From: Polytrichum commune
Taxonomy: Eukaryota; Streptophyta; Polytrichopsida; Polytrichales; Polytrichaceae
Assembly: GCA_950295325.1 (NCBI GenBank)
Contig: OX485804.1
Coordinates: forward strand, 27,282,001 to 27,346,000
Direction: 5' to 3'
DNA length: 64,000 bases
How positions within the stretch are numbered: the first letter of the stretch is position 1; every line of letters starts with the position of its first letter. A program made the translations under genes and the position numbers. Positions 24,801-37,905 of this stretch are shown here, piece after piece. The notes below the pieces were generated by a model. The model worked only from the letters and a program-made list of their open reading frames with translations. It was not told the origin of the DNA and did not search any database.

Positions 24801-27800
24801 TTTCTCAAAGGAGCACACAGAGTACGGAAAAGAGGTGGACTATAAACCCATGGATTACTCTAATGACTTGACAGAGCGAACCAGATGGAGTGGGCATTCT
24901 GCTCAACCTGCATATATGGAGAATAGTCCGGCTGAGAAGGCCATAGACCCATCTAATGCCACAGCTCTTCCTACTGAGGCAGAGACTTGGGGCAGAGAAA
25001 AGGAGTACACCTCTCTTTCAGCAGGAGTTGAACAACCTAAGCAGGCAGAAGAACCAGTTTCAAATTGGGAGGGGAAGGTCACGCAACCTGCCAATTCTTG
25101 GGAGCCTCCACCAGGTGGCTGGGGTTCTGGTGGTCCAGTTGCAAGAGGTTATGAGTCTGGGCCTCCAAATGATTTTGTAAATTACAAGCCACCAAATGAA
25201 AGTGGATCCTGGAGTTCACGAGAGCGAGACCATGGGAACAATGGGGACTTCTCTCGGCGAGAACCTGATGTACCTACTGTGTGGCCTGGCCCCTCCAATT
25301 GGAGATCTGGAGCTAGGACCCCCCAGGATGCTCAGGAGCTGGAGAAGTCAACAGGTAGTGACATGGAGGGTTGGGGAAAGGGGCAAGACTTTGGGAATGA
25401 GGGCTCAAGAACAGAGGTGAATCCAGGAGGGTCTGCTTTATTACCCTCCCCACAACAACCTTCAACCCCTCATTCTCAAATCTCCTCCCCAAATCAGGTT
25501 GGTTGGTACTCTGATGGAGATCCTGCTGCCATGGATGTATTTGCAGCTTCTCCACACCTTTATATAGGATCAATAAGCCCAGCTGTGACTGAGACAATTA
25601 TTAGGTTCCACTTTGAAAAGTTTGGTCCTATTGATGGTGTCAGTCGAGTGCGGGATTGTGCTGTCATAGACTTCCGAAATATACGTGATGCCGTCAAGGC
25701 TCGAGAACTTATGCAGGGCTATATGCTTAATGGCAAGTCTATACATATCAAATTTGTTGAGAGTTCAGGGCATACAAACCGTGCTGCAAGCAATCCTGGT
25801 GGTTTTGTTCCTGGTTGTCATGTCTGGGTGGGCGGTATATCAAGCCAGAGTGCTAAAGAAGAGCTACTTAAGGATGTGGGTGGGGCTGGGCTGAAGGGGC
25901 CTCGCTCTGTGTTTGCACTAGTAAGTGCAAGTGCTATTATACTGGAGTTTGAAGCACCTGAGGATGCTGCTGCTGTTATGGTACATGTACGGCAACGAAG
26001 AAAAGAGGGGGGTGGGCCTCATTTGCCCCCATCAAAGACTATCTCAGAGTGGAACTTGCAAGCCAATATGAATCTTCCTAGTGATGGATTAAGTCCTGCT
26101 GGTAATCGGCATCTTTGGATTGGGCGAGTTGATCCTTTGATTCATGAAGATGATATACTATCTGCTTTTTCACACTATGGAGACCTTACTGGCTGGAAGT
26201 TCTTGCGACAAAGTGGCTGCTGCTTTATCGATTTCAGGTATGCAATGAATCCTCCTGAATTTCAGTATGCAATATTCTAATTGCTATTCATGTGAATCTA
26301 CTTACGTATATAATTGGATCTTGTCTTCTAGGTTTGTTGAGGTCTAATGTGTCTTGAGAAGTGTTGTAATTTCCTCAAGGAGTGCTGGTACTGAGTGGAG
26401 CAGAACACATAATATGTGTATTTGATTGTCTCCTTCATCATTTGATGGACTTCGATGTCATTCAAGTGCCATATTTTAAGGGCCAAAATTCAGTCCATTA
26501 GAGCCTACTTTTGGCAGGTTTTATTTGGTCTTTGTATGTGTGTTTCTGTGGTAAATCTGTGATGAACGTGTGGTTTTTGGGGAATCATCTTTCAGGTCGC
26601 CTGAATCTGCTGCCCTGGCTAAAGCCAATTTGAGTGGAACACGGTTTGGCAATCAGTGTATCAATGTGGAGTACAAGAATACTCCAGCACAACGAAATGC
26701 ATCAGGCCCACTTCTGAATTCTCCTCCCCATGCACCGGCACTGCTTCACACACCATCTTTAAATGGGAGTCCTAGTGGCCGGTTGCTTCCAACTCCAGCT
26801 TTAAATCAAGCTCTATCAAACATATCAAACAAGCTAATGAGTCTAGGGGGGTGTATGAGCAACTTTCATCCTGCAAGGCCAAGAGGTGGTCGGGGTGGAG
26901 GAGGTCGGGAAGGTGCTGAAAGAGTGCCCACAAACACCTTATGGATTGGTCTTCCGGACATGGTGGGTCCCAATTTTATGAATGAAATGGATTTGAAGCA
27001 GCTCTTCAATCTTGCAGCAAATGGGGTGGGTCTTGTGACAAAGGTGAGGAGTGCGCGCACAAGCCGTGGACCATGCAGATTTGTGGAGTTTGATAGAGTA
27101 GATGCAGCAGCTGTGGCCTTGCGGATGGTATCAGGGCGACTTGATCCTGCCATTCAAATCGAGTTCAGGTGGGAGAAGGTTCTTCCCTCTCTTAATAGAA
27201 AATTCATTATAACTTTTTTTGTATTGCATATTGTTCATAATTCCAGTGGCCTTTGCTGTATCTGAGGCTACAACTAGGTGTATTCAGGGTATAAGTAGAG
27301 GTTCTCAGGAACATGTCTTGCTGGATTATAAGTAAGGTGGACTGATGTCTTATGTTTCCATGATGTATACACATAAGTACAAAATATACGAGACTTTCAG
27401 CTCACCAAGTTTATTTGTAGTATTCAGCACTTTTATATTTGGTCAGTCTTATAAACTGATACTTTGCACTGTGTGTTTTTGTGATGCAGCAACTCAGCAA
27501 TATCACTACAGCAAAGTGAACACCCCTTTGTGCACGGTCACAGTCAAGGCCATGGAGGTTTAACACACCCACAGATCTCATTCATGGACATTCGCCGAAG
27601 AGGTTGGGATTATCAACACGAAAAGGATAGGTCACTAGGTGGTAGGCAGCGCGAGTGGGAGATGGAGGGTGAGGGTAGGGAATCTCCCAGCAATGTGGAG
27701 TTCGATGAGAATGGCTTGAATAATGGACAGGGTCACCCAGGATTTCCTCCTGGATGGGGAGGAGCACCAGAGAAGAGTTTATCAGATGATGTGCACCACT

Positions 27801-30301
27801 TTGGGACAAGGTAAGTTTCACATGGACCTCCTCCTAGACTAAAGAAATATGATCAGCATTGGCAGACATGTACAACATTTTCAACAAATGTAGCTGCAAT
27901 ATTTGTCCTGACCTCACTGGTTTGACAGTTTCATATATGTTTGGATGTGAGTGCTACCTTAATGCAATGAAAGCAATATCTTGCAAATTGTCAAAGATAG
28001 AATAAAATGTGTTAACAGCGGATTCTTAATTGTTAGGGACCAACACCAAAGGAGTGGACGGTATGAGAGCACAACTGAGTATAGAGATGATTCTGCTGCA
28101 AGGCTGGAGATGGCAGCACCACGGCTGGAAACTACTGGAAGTTTTCGGATTGGCAGTACACCACCTGTTACCGACATGGGTGGGGCTGTTCCTGAAAGCA
28201 GTCCAAGAGTATCTCAGAGCAGCAGCCACAGCTTGCTTGGACGAAAGCCTATGCCAGAGCGGCAGTCACCTGCAGGTGGTAATTTAATCCGGCCACCCCT
28301 GCCTCCCCAAGGAGCTACATTGGCACCACTCCCAATTCTGAAGCACCCACGTGCTCATCCTGAAAGACTTCCATCAAGTAATTCTTGGTCAAATAACTTA
28401 GGAGGAGTTCCATCCTCTCCATTGGGCCAAGTTTCCCCTGCATCATCATCCACACCGATTCCAAAGTCTGCCATGGTGTCCCCAATGGGTACTCCTCTCC
28501 AGTACCGGGGATCTCAAAAGTTGGATAAGGGTGCAAATCGCAATGGACCTCCGTTACTCCAATCTCCAGTTACACCTGTCCTGAGTAGCTTGCCAGTCAC
28601 TCAGCCAGTTGATCACCTAAACCAACCACTGGAGCCATTGGTCCCTGTGGCAGAGCAGCCAATCACATCCTTAGAGTGCATGCCTGCTCCTTCGAGCTCT
28701 AATTTGTTTGATCGAGTAAGTAGTCAAGTTGAGATATTGCATCCTCCATTACCCCCCCTACCACCTATCTCTCCCCCACCCCCTCCACCACCTAGTGAAA
28801 CTCCCCCACCCCCTCCTCCATCGTCACCTCCTCCTCCTCCTCCTTTCAATCCTCCTAGTATGCCCCCGCCTCCAAGTTCCCCTCCACCTCCTCTACCTTC
28901 CGTTCCTCATGATTTTACAGCTCATGGTATGGCCCATCAGACATCTGGTCGCGAGAAGGGAGATGCTGCTGTAGGACGTTCAGTAGGTCCACCCATTGTG
29001 CAACAAAGACATTGGCAGGGAACCTTGTGCAAAAGTGGGATCCAGTATTGCCAGGTACTGGCTTATCGTCAAGACTCAACATCCTCATCATATGATCGTG
29101 AACCGTTTGAGCCTTCTGGGTGAGATTCTCATCACACATGCTTATGTAGATCATTATTTTCATGAGTCTGGGTATTTACAGTATGTATGACCATCAGTCA
29201 GAGGAAAAGGGATTTCTTGAAGATAGTGTGATACAAATGAAAACTCTAGAACTAGAAAATATCCTGGTATTGTAGGGTAAATAAATCTGAATATGTTTCT
29301 AGTGCTTTGCTATTGTGCATAGGGGTTTAGTTCTTTCCACCAGCCAGATTGACTGATTGGCTCGACCTTTCTGAATCTGCCATGCAATGTTCAAACTTGA
29401 TTTACTGACACTATGGGATGGTCTGACAGGTGGCCAGATAAACTAGATGTCACAAAGCGTGCAGATTTTAAATCTGTGAAGTCGTCCTTCCAGAATGCTT
29501 CGCCAAATCAGGTACCTAATTTATTCTTTGGGCAGATTATATCAGGATGGAACTCATTGATGAGGATAGATACCTGCTTTACCATACCGTGTACATACTT
29601 CTGCATTTGTTCTGTACTAATTAATTTTATCTTTATTGAGCAGCGGGAGGTCTGTCGTCTGTTTGCTGGACCTGAGAACCATGATGGGGTACCTGCCTGC
29701 ACCTTCCCCTCTTCTTTTCACAACATTTGCTTTCTCTTGTGTGACCTGGTTTGGTGAGGCATTGATAGTAGTGATTACAGACTATTGTAATTTTTTTGGA
29801 GTCGAGATGAAGCTTTCATGGAGTCCCCTCCCCTTTTCCTGTGTCTGTCTGTTTCTCATTTTGTGCTGTTTTCTTAATTCCACCTTGTGCACCCAAGCGT
29901 ATCCATTCCCCTTTTAATATTTACCTTGAAATCCCATCCATTTATTTAGAAGGATATTGCACATACATTGGTAACTGCATGTAAGGGGTGCTAATTGAGA
30001 AGAAGAGACTCTGGCCCTTGTTCTCACTGGATGTCAACTGATGTTTATGTTTTTGGGAAGAAGTGATGACACTCATTTGCAACAACCTGTGTGTCTGCAG
30101 TTTGAGCAATTCGTCACATATCTAAAGCAAAGAGACCGTTCCGGAGTGGTGAAACTAGGTGCAAGTGGACAGCTTTGGCAACGCATGCTGTACATCCTCC
30201 CTTGGTCAGCTGAAACTTGTTCAATGCTTGAAATCTCTCAACAGCCTTCCTCTTGTCTCATTGGCCTCATACTGCCAGCTCCTCCATCAATGGCTACTTA
30301 G
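21697..30301 (+). CDS. Large Spen-like RNA-binding protein with four RRMs and a C-terminal SPOC domain, nine exons, about 1805 aa
   Basis: Exons: 21697-22333, 23316-24067, 24514-26237, 26596-27168, 27490-27810, 28037-29119, 29430-29511, 29644-29688, 30101-30301. All junctions are GT-AG and in phase; the total is 5418 nt with the stop. Layout: a basic N-terminus (KKRRR), three repeats with polyglutamine (about 25-140), a conserved helical region (about 185-445) holding EIGSFYKAYRRVR and CVSVRRIAAELIPRYA, a Trp/Gly/Pro-rich linker, then RRM1 (about 812-880), RRM2 (about 899-965), RRM3 (about 996-1066) and RRM4 (about 1152-1225). A proline-rich run lies at about 1570-1630 and a SPOC domain at about 1662-1800 (WQGTLCKSG, LDVTKR, VCRLF, FVTYLKQRDRSGVVKL, LWQRMLYILPWS). 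Spen proteins such as Arabidopsis FPA act in nuclear RNA 3'-end choice and transcription control; a similar role is inferred. RRM1 and RRM2 have weak RNP motifs. Start chosen as the first ATG in the frame. Confidence 0.88.
21775..22105 (+). repeat. Coding repeats: polyglutamine and VRAVNNVK units
   Basis: Inside exon 1 of the Spen-like gene. A short NAAPIV-type repeat occurs three times, then three copies of a longer unit made of a glutamine run followed by VRAVNNVK and an EK-rich spacer. Glutamine runs are 10, 3 and 6 residues long and encoded almost purely by CAG, so length variation between individuals is likely. The spacing keeps the frame open. Confidence 0.9.
28735..28910 (+). repeat. 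Proline-rich coding tract before the SPOC domain
   Basis: Part of exon 6 of the Spen-like gene. It encodes a run of PPPP blocks broken by Ser, Leu, Ile and Glu, built from cct/ccc/cca codons. It probably acts as a flexible linker or a ligand for SH3- or WW-like partners between the RRM part and the SPOC domain. Low-complexity DNA, prone to slippage. Confidence 0.85.
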
Positions 30302-31950
30302 TGGTGTACTTAGGAGAGGTTCAAAAACGGCTATTGCAATGCATTTAACCTCCTAATCATCCTGGATTAGCTTAATTATCTGCATGCGCAATCATTTTAG
30401 CTTGTGGTCCTAGTAGCTATGTGAGTCAGAAATACTCTTGTATATTAACAATAGGTTAACAATCGTGGGAGCATTTATGCAGTAAAAAGGGCACTAACTA
30501 AGCTGCCTTTTCAAAATGATCATGGCTTCATTTTTTATATTAAATAGAGAGGAGGAAGGTATTGGTTTCATTCTGGAATCCCTTATCTAACTCTGACCAC
30601 AGCTTTGACAGTAACTGGGCATGTTTTTGTGATTACAATCACTTACATTTAAGTGATGTATGAGATTTAAATTGCTAGATTATGACACAGAGGGTGGCAT
30701 TTCAATGAATGATGTTCATGTTGGAGGAATGCCAAATTGTCAAAACCAGCATGAGACCTCAAAACTTTTGCCCCATTTCATGTGTCTCTTGGAAATGTGG
30801 AGGTTGTTCTATGCATGATAATTTTCTAATAGGTAGCAAGGTTTAGATTTCAACTAAATCTAATATTCTTCGCAGAAACTTGGGGGAAAGATGGAACATG
30901 AATAGCCAAAATCTTTGGTTATAGTCATTTTTCCACTGCACAATATGGCTCTCACGACATACAATCAGGCATCACTACTTGAAGACATGGGGGTCTTGCT
31001 GTATTTATAGAGAAGTCTACCTGTACTTGGGTCTTGCATTCACATAGATTCACACTTATAAATTAGTGTACATAAGGATGTAGGCCTATCTACAGACATC
31101 TACAATGGTATATGTTACTTCCCACCCTCTTACGCCAAATCCACAACTACAGACCCATACATTTTCCTTTTCATTGAGATTGTTTTCTATCAATCTCTAA
31201 AAGTGGTTTTTCTAGAAGGTGATTCTGATTGCTGGAACTTGTTCTTACCAAGGACAAGATTTCCATCTTGATGTCAATGGCATCAATATTCATGAGGTTC
31301 CTAGACCACAATCACTGAAGATTCTGAAAACATCTGAAAGTGCAATAAAAAAGGTTCAATATTTTGCAGTGATCCAAGTATAAGGAACAGTCTTACTTGA
31401 AGCAAAAATGAATAATTCAAAATTGTTTGGGAAAAGTTTAAAGAAAGAGACAATGCAACCCTCCCATTTACACCACAAGAAGCAGTGGATTATAGCACAA
31501 AAGTTGTATACTTTAGGACAAAGTATTATTGAAAATTATGTTCCAAACACTCAGCTTCGAAATGTTTATACTAGAGAGCCATATAGCAAACCCACACAAG
31601 ATGCAATTTTGCGTGCCAAGCATAGAGCTCACCCAACCACTGTGTAAATGGGAAATGCATGCCACTATGAAAGATGTAACAAATTCGCAAGGCATGAAAT
31701 ATTTGTGGGTTAAGACATGAGTTTCTAAAATGGTCAACAAATGATCTATGTGAGCTAATCACAAAGTTGTTTTACTGGTTGACTAGAGACTCAGTAGAGA
31801 GGGTTCCCAACCTCATGGAGTACCAATATTATTCAAATGATCTTTAAATTTGGTGAAAGAGATTCCATGGGAAATTATAAGACCATAATGATAGGCACAA
31901 TATTTGGCAAAACTCTAAGGCTTCTTTCAATAAATAAATAATTAACTTGG
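30302..31950. other. Spacer downstream of the Spen-like gene
   Basis: The first few hundred bases should contain the 3' UTR. No coding exon is supported. An open frame at 31408-31647 has no recognisable motif. Confidence 0.45.
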
Positions 31951-32665
31951 TGCGCAGAAAGGTGTCAGAGCAAGAGGACAAAATAATTTAGGGAAGATAA
32001 ATCTACTTTGGACTACATCCTTACACTACACAATTTAAGTGAACAAAAAGTATTTGCGGGTGGATGTCTCTATTCTTGTTTTGTTAAATTCATAAAAGCT
32101 TGACATGGTTCCACGTGACAAGCTTTGGGAGCGCCTCCAATGCTTAGGCATACGACTTCATTTACAACGTGTTGTGATGGCCATGTACACCAAAGTTTGT
32201 GCAAAAGTACGGATTAATTGTGAAGTTATGTTTGACACTGGTGTTAAACAAGGGTGCCCCCTTTTACCCACACTATTCGGCCTCTTCATTGAACTTTAGA
32301 ACATATGTGGACGAGATCAATGGGGATCCTCCTTTAATTAACATACTAAATGCCATACGTTTTGTATATGTTGACAATTTTGTTTTGCTTTCTAAACTAG
32401 GAGTAAGCTTACAAAGACTCCTCAACAAGCTACATGAGTTTTGCATTTCCTCTAGTTTTGATGCTGATTAATCTAAGACCAAAATCATGATCTTTGGCCA
32501 AATCAAAAGGAAACTAAACCAAGAAGCAAATTACCTACTAGGTGAAATACCAAGTTGAAATAACCCTTGCATATAATTCCCTTGGGGTTGATTTCTACTC
32601 ACATGGTTACTATAAGCCATCAAGTAAAGGCAACAAATTGTAGGTTTGAAAGCTTCAATGGCCAC
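31950..32665 (+). pseudogene. LINE reverse-transcriptase remnant, frameshifted
   Basis: Successive frames spell a non-LTR reverse transcriptase: TLDYILTLHNLSEQK, then FVKFIKA, a frameshift in the middle of the KAFD motif near 32100, then VPRDKLWERLQCLGI and GVKQGCPLLPTLFGLFIEL. A further shift is followed by FVYVDNFVLLS in place of the catalytic YADD motif, a KTKIMIFG block and a final YNSLGVDFYSHGYY block. There are at least three frame breaks and a stop, and one catalytic aspartate is replaced by Asn. Clearly dead. The style of the RT and the location suggest it could be from the same LINE family as the nuclease-bearing fragments at 14-16 kb, but the pieces do not overlap so this is inference. 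Confidence 0.8.
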
Positions 32666-33690
32666 CTTAACACCTAAGTAGGTAATTTGGTAAATTTTGA
32701 ATGGTCCATTTAATTAGTCCGGGCCATTAAAACACCCCATACAATAATGCCCCTCAGTCCCACATGATGTACAACCCTTCCTAAAGAGTCACCCCTGTGA
32801 ATAGTAAACATATTTAATTATATAGAGATTTATTTTCAAAGGGTTAAACTTAAAGTAGTCATTAAAAAAAATCTATTTACATTATTTTTGAATCTCTTTA
32901 TGGTATATGTGTCACCAAGGTGATTATGTATGGAGGATAAAAAGATAGAAACAAAACATCAACTTTGATAAAGTGGATGACAATGTTCAATTTCATTAAC
33001 AAATGTTGTTCACATTGTAGACATAGGATCATATTCTTTCATGTATTTTAGATTGAGTTATTTTTTCTCATAAGATGAACATATTTACAAAATATGTAGG
33101 AAAACTAAGTCATCTTCAATTTTTAGAAGTATTCTTAAGTTTCTTCTTTGAAAATGCTTAAACAAAACTCATGACCTCATGTAGAAGGTCCAATTGTATG
33201 GATGTGATCTTTGACTATGTGTCAACAATCTTTCATAAAGCGAGCTTGCAAATCTCATATTTATAACTAATATTGAAAATACATAAAGCCCTAGGGATAA
33301 TAAGGGTTAAGGACAGAAGCAATAGTTGGTCACATGTTTGGAACTAAAATCCTATCTATTCAATACTCAAATCCCATCTATACCCAAATACGCTCCATGT
33401 ATATCTAATCGCCATTGTCAAAGTTCCATTCACTATTTAAGAATGTCGTACTAGTCTAGAGTCTCAAGTCTTTCTCCTAGTTGGACCATCAAGTTGAAAT
33501 TAGGCTCTATCTCACACATGATATTAATAGTGCACTCTGCTATTCCAAAGAATAAACATTTTTGACACCATCTTGCTCTACTTTAAGTCCCATAAGCCTT
33601 TTTTTCTCTATTTAATTCCGATTTAAATTTCACTTTGTTTCATTTCACTTCATTAGAAGTGATTCAATAACAATTCTTTTTAAAGGTAGA
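32666..33690. other. AT-rich spacer, nothing recognised
   Basis: No open frame with motif or splice support, and no clear repeat structure. Probably decayed mobile sequence. Confidence 0.5.
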
Positions 33691-35604
33691 CCTATGTAAA
33701 TCCAACATAGAGATAGTCTGTAGGCCTAAATTTTAAGTGGTGTGTGGATCTAAGAACGGACACCAATCTTAAGAGACACATTTAATACAAATTGGACTAT
33801 GTGATTGGACTATGTGCTTGACATACAACATATGCTAACTATTCTAAGTTCAATGGTCACCATTATTATCATACTTATTATTATTATTTTTTTGGGAGGG
33901 GACCTATATGACCATTTAATGAGCATAAGAATCCTCACATTGTTGATAAAGAAGATCTTCATAACTGATATTTAAGTAAAACTAGACTAAGTCCAAGTCT
34001 AGAAATATAACATGCTGAATTCTGTCATAGGATCTTATGATAGGATTGTATGGTAAGATCCTTTCGATTAAATGTGCAGAGTTGATTATGATAGTGGTAT
34101 AATAGTTGTTTCAATTATATTTTCATTATTCAACATTCATTTATATAGGTTTAACATCAAAAAATTATAGTTGATTTTTTCATCATATTTTAATAGCATA
34201 GCATTCATGTTATTACTAAGGATTCATATATCTCAAATAAAAATTAGGTGTGTCAGAAGTGTATCAATGGACCTACCCATAGTTCAAAGAAGCAACCAAA
34301 AGTCTAGATTCTCAAAAAAATTCTAGATTTACTTAAATGTGAGTTTCATATGAGCTTCAAAAATAATGAATGGCTACGGACATCATTTGGATTTGCTAAT
34401 CATCTTGCACTAAGGTAGACAACCCTAATTCAATTACTTTTCATAGTTGAACACCTATATTTGACATAGTGCTGTGGTGTGACATATTTATGTGGTTAGG
34501 TGTGATAGTTCTAAACATGGAGACCAACAAACATGTGTTTACAAGGATATCAAGATTATGTGCTCAAAACATGATAATCATGATGGGCTCAATTTATCAA
34601 TGTGATCAAGGGGGACCTATGTCAATATGACCAGTTAATGGGCATGAGCATCTTTGCTTTTATAATGAATAAGATTTTTGTATGAGCCCCAAAAATTATT
34701 AGGAAAGTGGCTATATAACTTTGCTTTAAATTTGGTAACCATCTTGTACTAATCGTGTGTTTCATAAAGTAGGAGAAGCGGCTAGTTGGAAAAGTAACCA
34801 TTTTAGACCCATCTACCTTAATTGTGTGTTTTCATATCCTACGAGGAGTGGGTGCACAGAGAATTTAAGAGAAATGTGGCCGATTAAGGCCCAATTGCCT
34901 TAAATCGAAGAGTTGCTACCCATGGCCTCAATATTGCATGGAGACAAGCAACCCATGGCGGTGTGGAAAGCCTAAAGGTGATAGAATTAAACTAAGTAAG
35001 GTAGATGTGTGTTGATTCAACATAGCAATAATATGGACACCTATATTTGAGTGGTATGTGGTTAGGTATGAAGTTAAACATGGACACCAAAAAGGCATGT
35101 GTTTAAATTATGCTAATCATTCTAAGTTTAGTAGTGAACACATCGATGAACATGAGAATCTTCACTTTGATTAGGAATAGATATTTATATGAACTTTGAA
35201 AGTTTGAGGCAAACGGTGGTATGCACAATTGGGATTTGCTAATCATCTCGCACTAATTGAGTGTTTCATGTCATGTGAGAAGTGCAAAAGAGGAAAATAC
35301 TTGAATAATACATGTCTACTTTACTTCCATTATAAGGATTAGGGTAAAGTTTCGTGACACTTGATGAGGGAGAGGATGAAAACGTTGATTACTATGTAAA
35401 GCCCGCTAAGTTTGTTGTTTTTAGCCAAATGAACTTGTAATAGTGTAGGGAGTTTAAATTAAGATGAGTAAGTCACAACTATCTCCTTGCCCTTAGTAGG
35501 TGTTGTGAACCAAAATATGAGATTGGGCTTCTTTTGACGTACAACATATTGAAGGAAAAAATCCACTCAATTAGAAAATCTGGTAAGAATCCATGCCATA
35601 AATA

Positions 35605-36532
35605 GGGGATTGCTATTTCCACACATTTTTTGGCTAGATTCACACCTTTTTGCCGGTTCGGTTGCAGTGTCACTGAGGCGCTATATATGAGATTCTTCAT
35701 GGTGCATCCGGACCGTTGATCCACCAAGGCCCATCCAAGGGCCTCAATGATCCTAGGTGGCGGTGGGGTGGGGGGCGGGGGTGGTGCTTGCCACCAAGGC
35801 GGGGTGGGGCCGTGGGCCTCATGTCTTTTTTGGGGAGGCCGGATTTAGGGTGGTGTCGGGCCTAGTGGCTAGGCCTACTTATTATATAACTAGTTGGTTA
35901 CCCTTATTCTACTTACTAAATGACTAGTTGGTTACCCTTACTTTACTTACTAAATAACTAGTTAGTTAGCCTTACTCTACTTATGGTCACTCTTCTTAAT
36001 TGGACATGTATATTTGAGTGGTATATGTGCAAGTCTTGAAGTTAGGTATGGACACCTATATGATCATTATTGACACCATAATCTTCACTTTGATAATGAC
36101 TAAGATATTCATATGAGCTCCTAAATTTTGATTTGGATTTGCTAACCATCTCGTACTAACCTACTTGTTTCATATCATTTAGTAAGTAGAGTAAGGGTAA
36201 CCAACTACTGTAGTTATTTAGTAAGTAGAGTAAGGGTAACCAACTAGTTATATAATAAGTAGGCCTAGCCACTAGGCCCGACACCACCCTAAATCCGGCC
36301 TCCCCAAAAAAAACATGAGGCCCACAGCCCCACCCCGCCTTGGTGGCAAGCACCACCCCCGCCCCCCACCCCACCGCCACCTAGGATCATTGAGGCCCTT
36401 GGATGGGCCTTGGTGGATCAACGGTCCGGATGCACCATGAAGAATCTCATATATAGCGCCTCAGTGACACTGCAACCGAACCGGCAAAAAGGTGTGAATC
36501 TAGCCAAAAAAGGTGTGGAAATAGCAATCCCC
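35605..36532. mobile_element. Non-autonomous DNA transposon with long terminal inverted repeats
   Basis: A 928-bp element with inverted arms of about 360-385 bp (35605 to about 35990, and about 36176-36532) that are nearly identical, including a GC-rich block. The ends start GGGGATTGCTATTTCC. An 8-bp direct repeat, cataaata, flanks it (35597-35604 and 36533-36540), as expected of a target-site duplication. The arms also carry internal subrepeats of about 31 bp (three on the left, two on the right) near the centre. No transposase frame is present. The 8-bp duplication fits hAT- or P-like classes; the long arms are more typical of Mutator-like or foldback elements, so the class stays open. Confidence 0.88.
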
Positions 36533-37009
36533 CATAAATATTGAGAATGAGATTAAGGTGACTAAAACTTCAAATTGTGATAGGTTCCCAAAGAAAGATC
36601 TTCTTAAGTGGCTAAATAAGGAAGGTGCACCTTAATTATTCCAACAAAGCAAGAATTTGGACGTGCCTATCTTTGAGTAGTATGTGGGTATGTGGGGATC
36701 TACGAACAAGCACCAAAAAGATATGTGTTTAAAAAGGACTAGACTACATGCTCAAAATATGCTATTAACTATTCTAAGTCCAATAGTCAACATGACTGGG
36801 AGGACCTACATGACTACTTAATGAGCACAAGAATCTTTACTTTGATCATGAATATGAAAGATATTCATGTGCGCTCTGAAAACTATGAGACCAATGGGTA
36901 CGTGCATGATTTGGATTTGCTAATCATCTTGCACTAAGTGCTTGATCTCCAAGCAGTCGGTGCAGAGAGGAAAGTATCCGAATAACACACCTCCACCTAA
37001 GGTGTGTCT

Positions 37010-37565
37010 CAAATGGTTAGGGTTGAGCGGGGCGTTGATCGTTGATTTTTTGGGATCCAAAGCAATTGCTGCCTGACTGCATCAGTACAGAGCGATGGAG
37101 ATGGCAAGAAGAAGGTGACAGGCGCTCACATTATAAGTGGAGTGCGGCACGGAGCGGCGATGAGAAGGGTTGCTGCTTAGAGGACATAATTAACCGTTCT
37201 CTTCTCATGCAATTTACTGCGTACGATCGAAGAGCGGCCGGGATTAACGCGTCCGGACTTTGAAATGATGATGCCTGCAGTGGCCTGCAAAATTCAACAG
37301 CTGGCTAGCTAGCCAGCCCGGGCGGTGATTTATAGCTAGGTGTGTGTCGACATGCATCGAGCGAGGATGAGCTCTAGCCGCTGCGGTCTTAGTCATCACG
37401 CTGCGAGAATACAATTGTGGCCAGCTGCATCGGTCAGGTACTTGATCACGCGGCAGGGCCAGTGGGGCTTGAACTTCTTATCTCAAACTCTGAGAACCCT
37501 AATCCATGTGTCAAGTGCACAGGTGGTAACGCGGACTGATCCTCCACTGCAACCTTATCGTCGGG
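37010..37565. other. GC-richer single-copy core between two inverted repeat units
   Basis: The plus-oriented unit ending near 37005 and the inverted unit beginning near 37566 share their terminal sequence (gaggaaagtatccgaataac and its reverse). They therefore enclose about 555 bp of distinctly GC-richer DNA with several CG-containing hexamers. It holds open frames of about 75 codons on the plus strand without known motifs. This could be captured host sequence in a foldback-like element; no gene is claimed. Confidence 0.4.
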
Positions 37566-37905
37566 TAAGGTAGTCGTGTGTTATTCGGATACTTTCCTCT
37601 TCCGCACTGACTTCTTGTAGGACATGATACACGCAATTAGTGCGAGATGCATGATTAGCAGATCCAAGTCATGCACGTAGTTGTTTGCCTCAGAATTTAT
37701 GGGGGCACGTATGAAAATCTTATCCATGATCAAAGCGAAGATTCTCGTGCTCATTAAATGGTCATATACGTCCCCCAAATCATGTTACTCTTGAGCCTAG
37801 CAAGGTTAGCAAATTTTATGCACGTAGACCTTCTAAACACATATACCGCTGAAATATAGGTGTATGTTGGATTAACACACGTCTACCTTCATCAACCGTA
37901 ACTGA

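Larger units (their letters stand above)
33690..37905. repeat. Array of diverged repeat units, last one inverted
   Basis: At least five plus-oriented units begin near 33735, 34480, 35035, 36003 and 36660. Each shows the same series: a tatttgagtggtatgtg-like start, a ggacacc block, a ctattctaagt block, gacctatatgacca with taatgagca, aatcttcactttgat, and a closing ggatttgctaatcatc with cgcactaa. A further full unit lies inverted at about 37565-37900. Units are 450-750 bp long and strongly diverged. The long-TIR element at 35.6-36.5 kb has inserted into one of them. No coding frame is shared between units, so this is a non-coding repeat family of unknown class. Confidence 0.7.

Noticed and set aside
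33690-37905. CRISPR-like or satellite array
   Set aside because: Units are long, strongly diverged and partly inverted; there is no short direct repeat with regular spacers.
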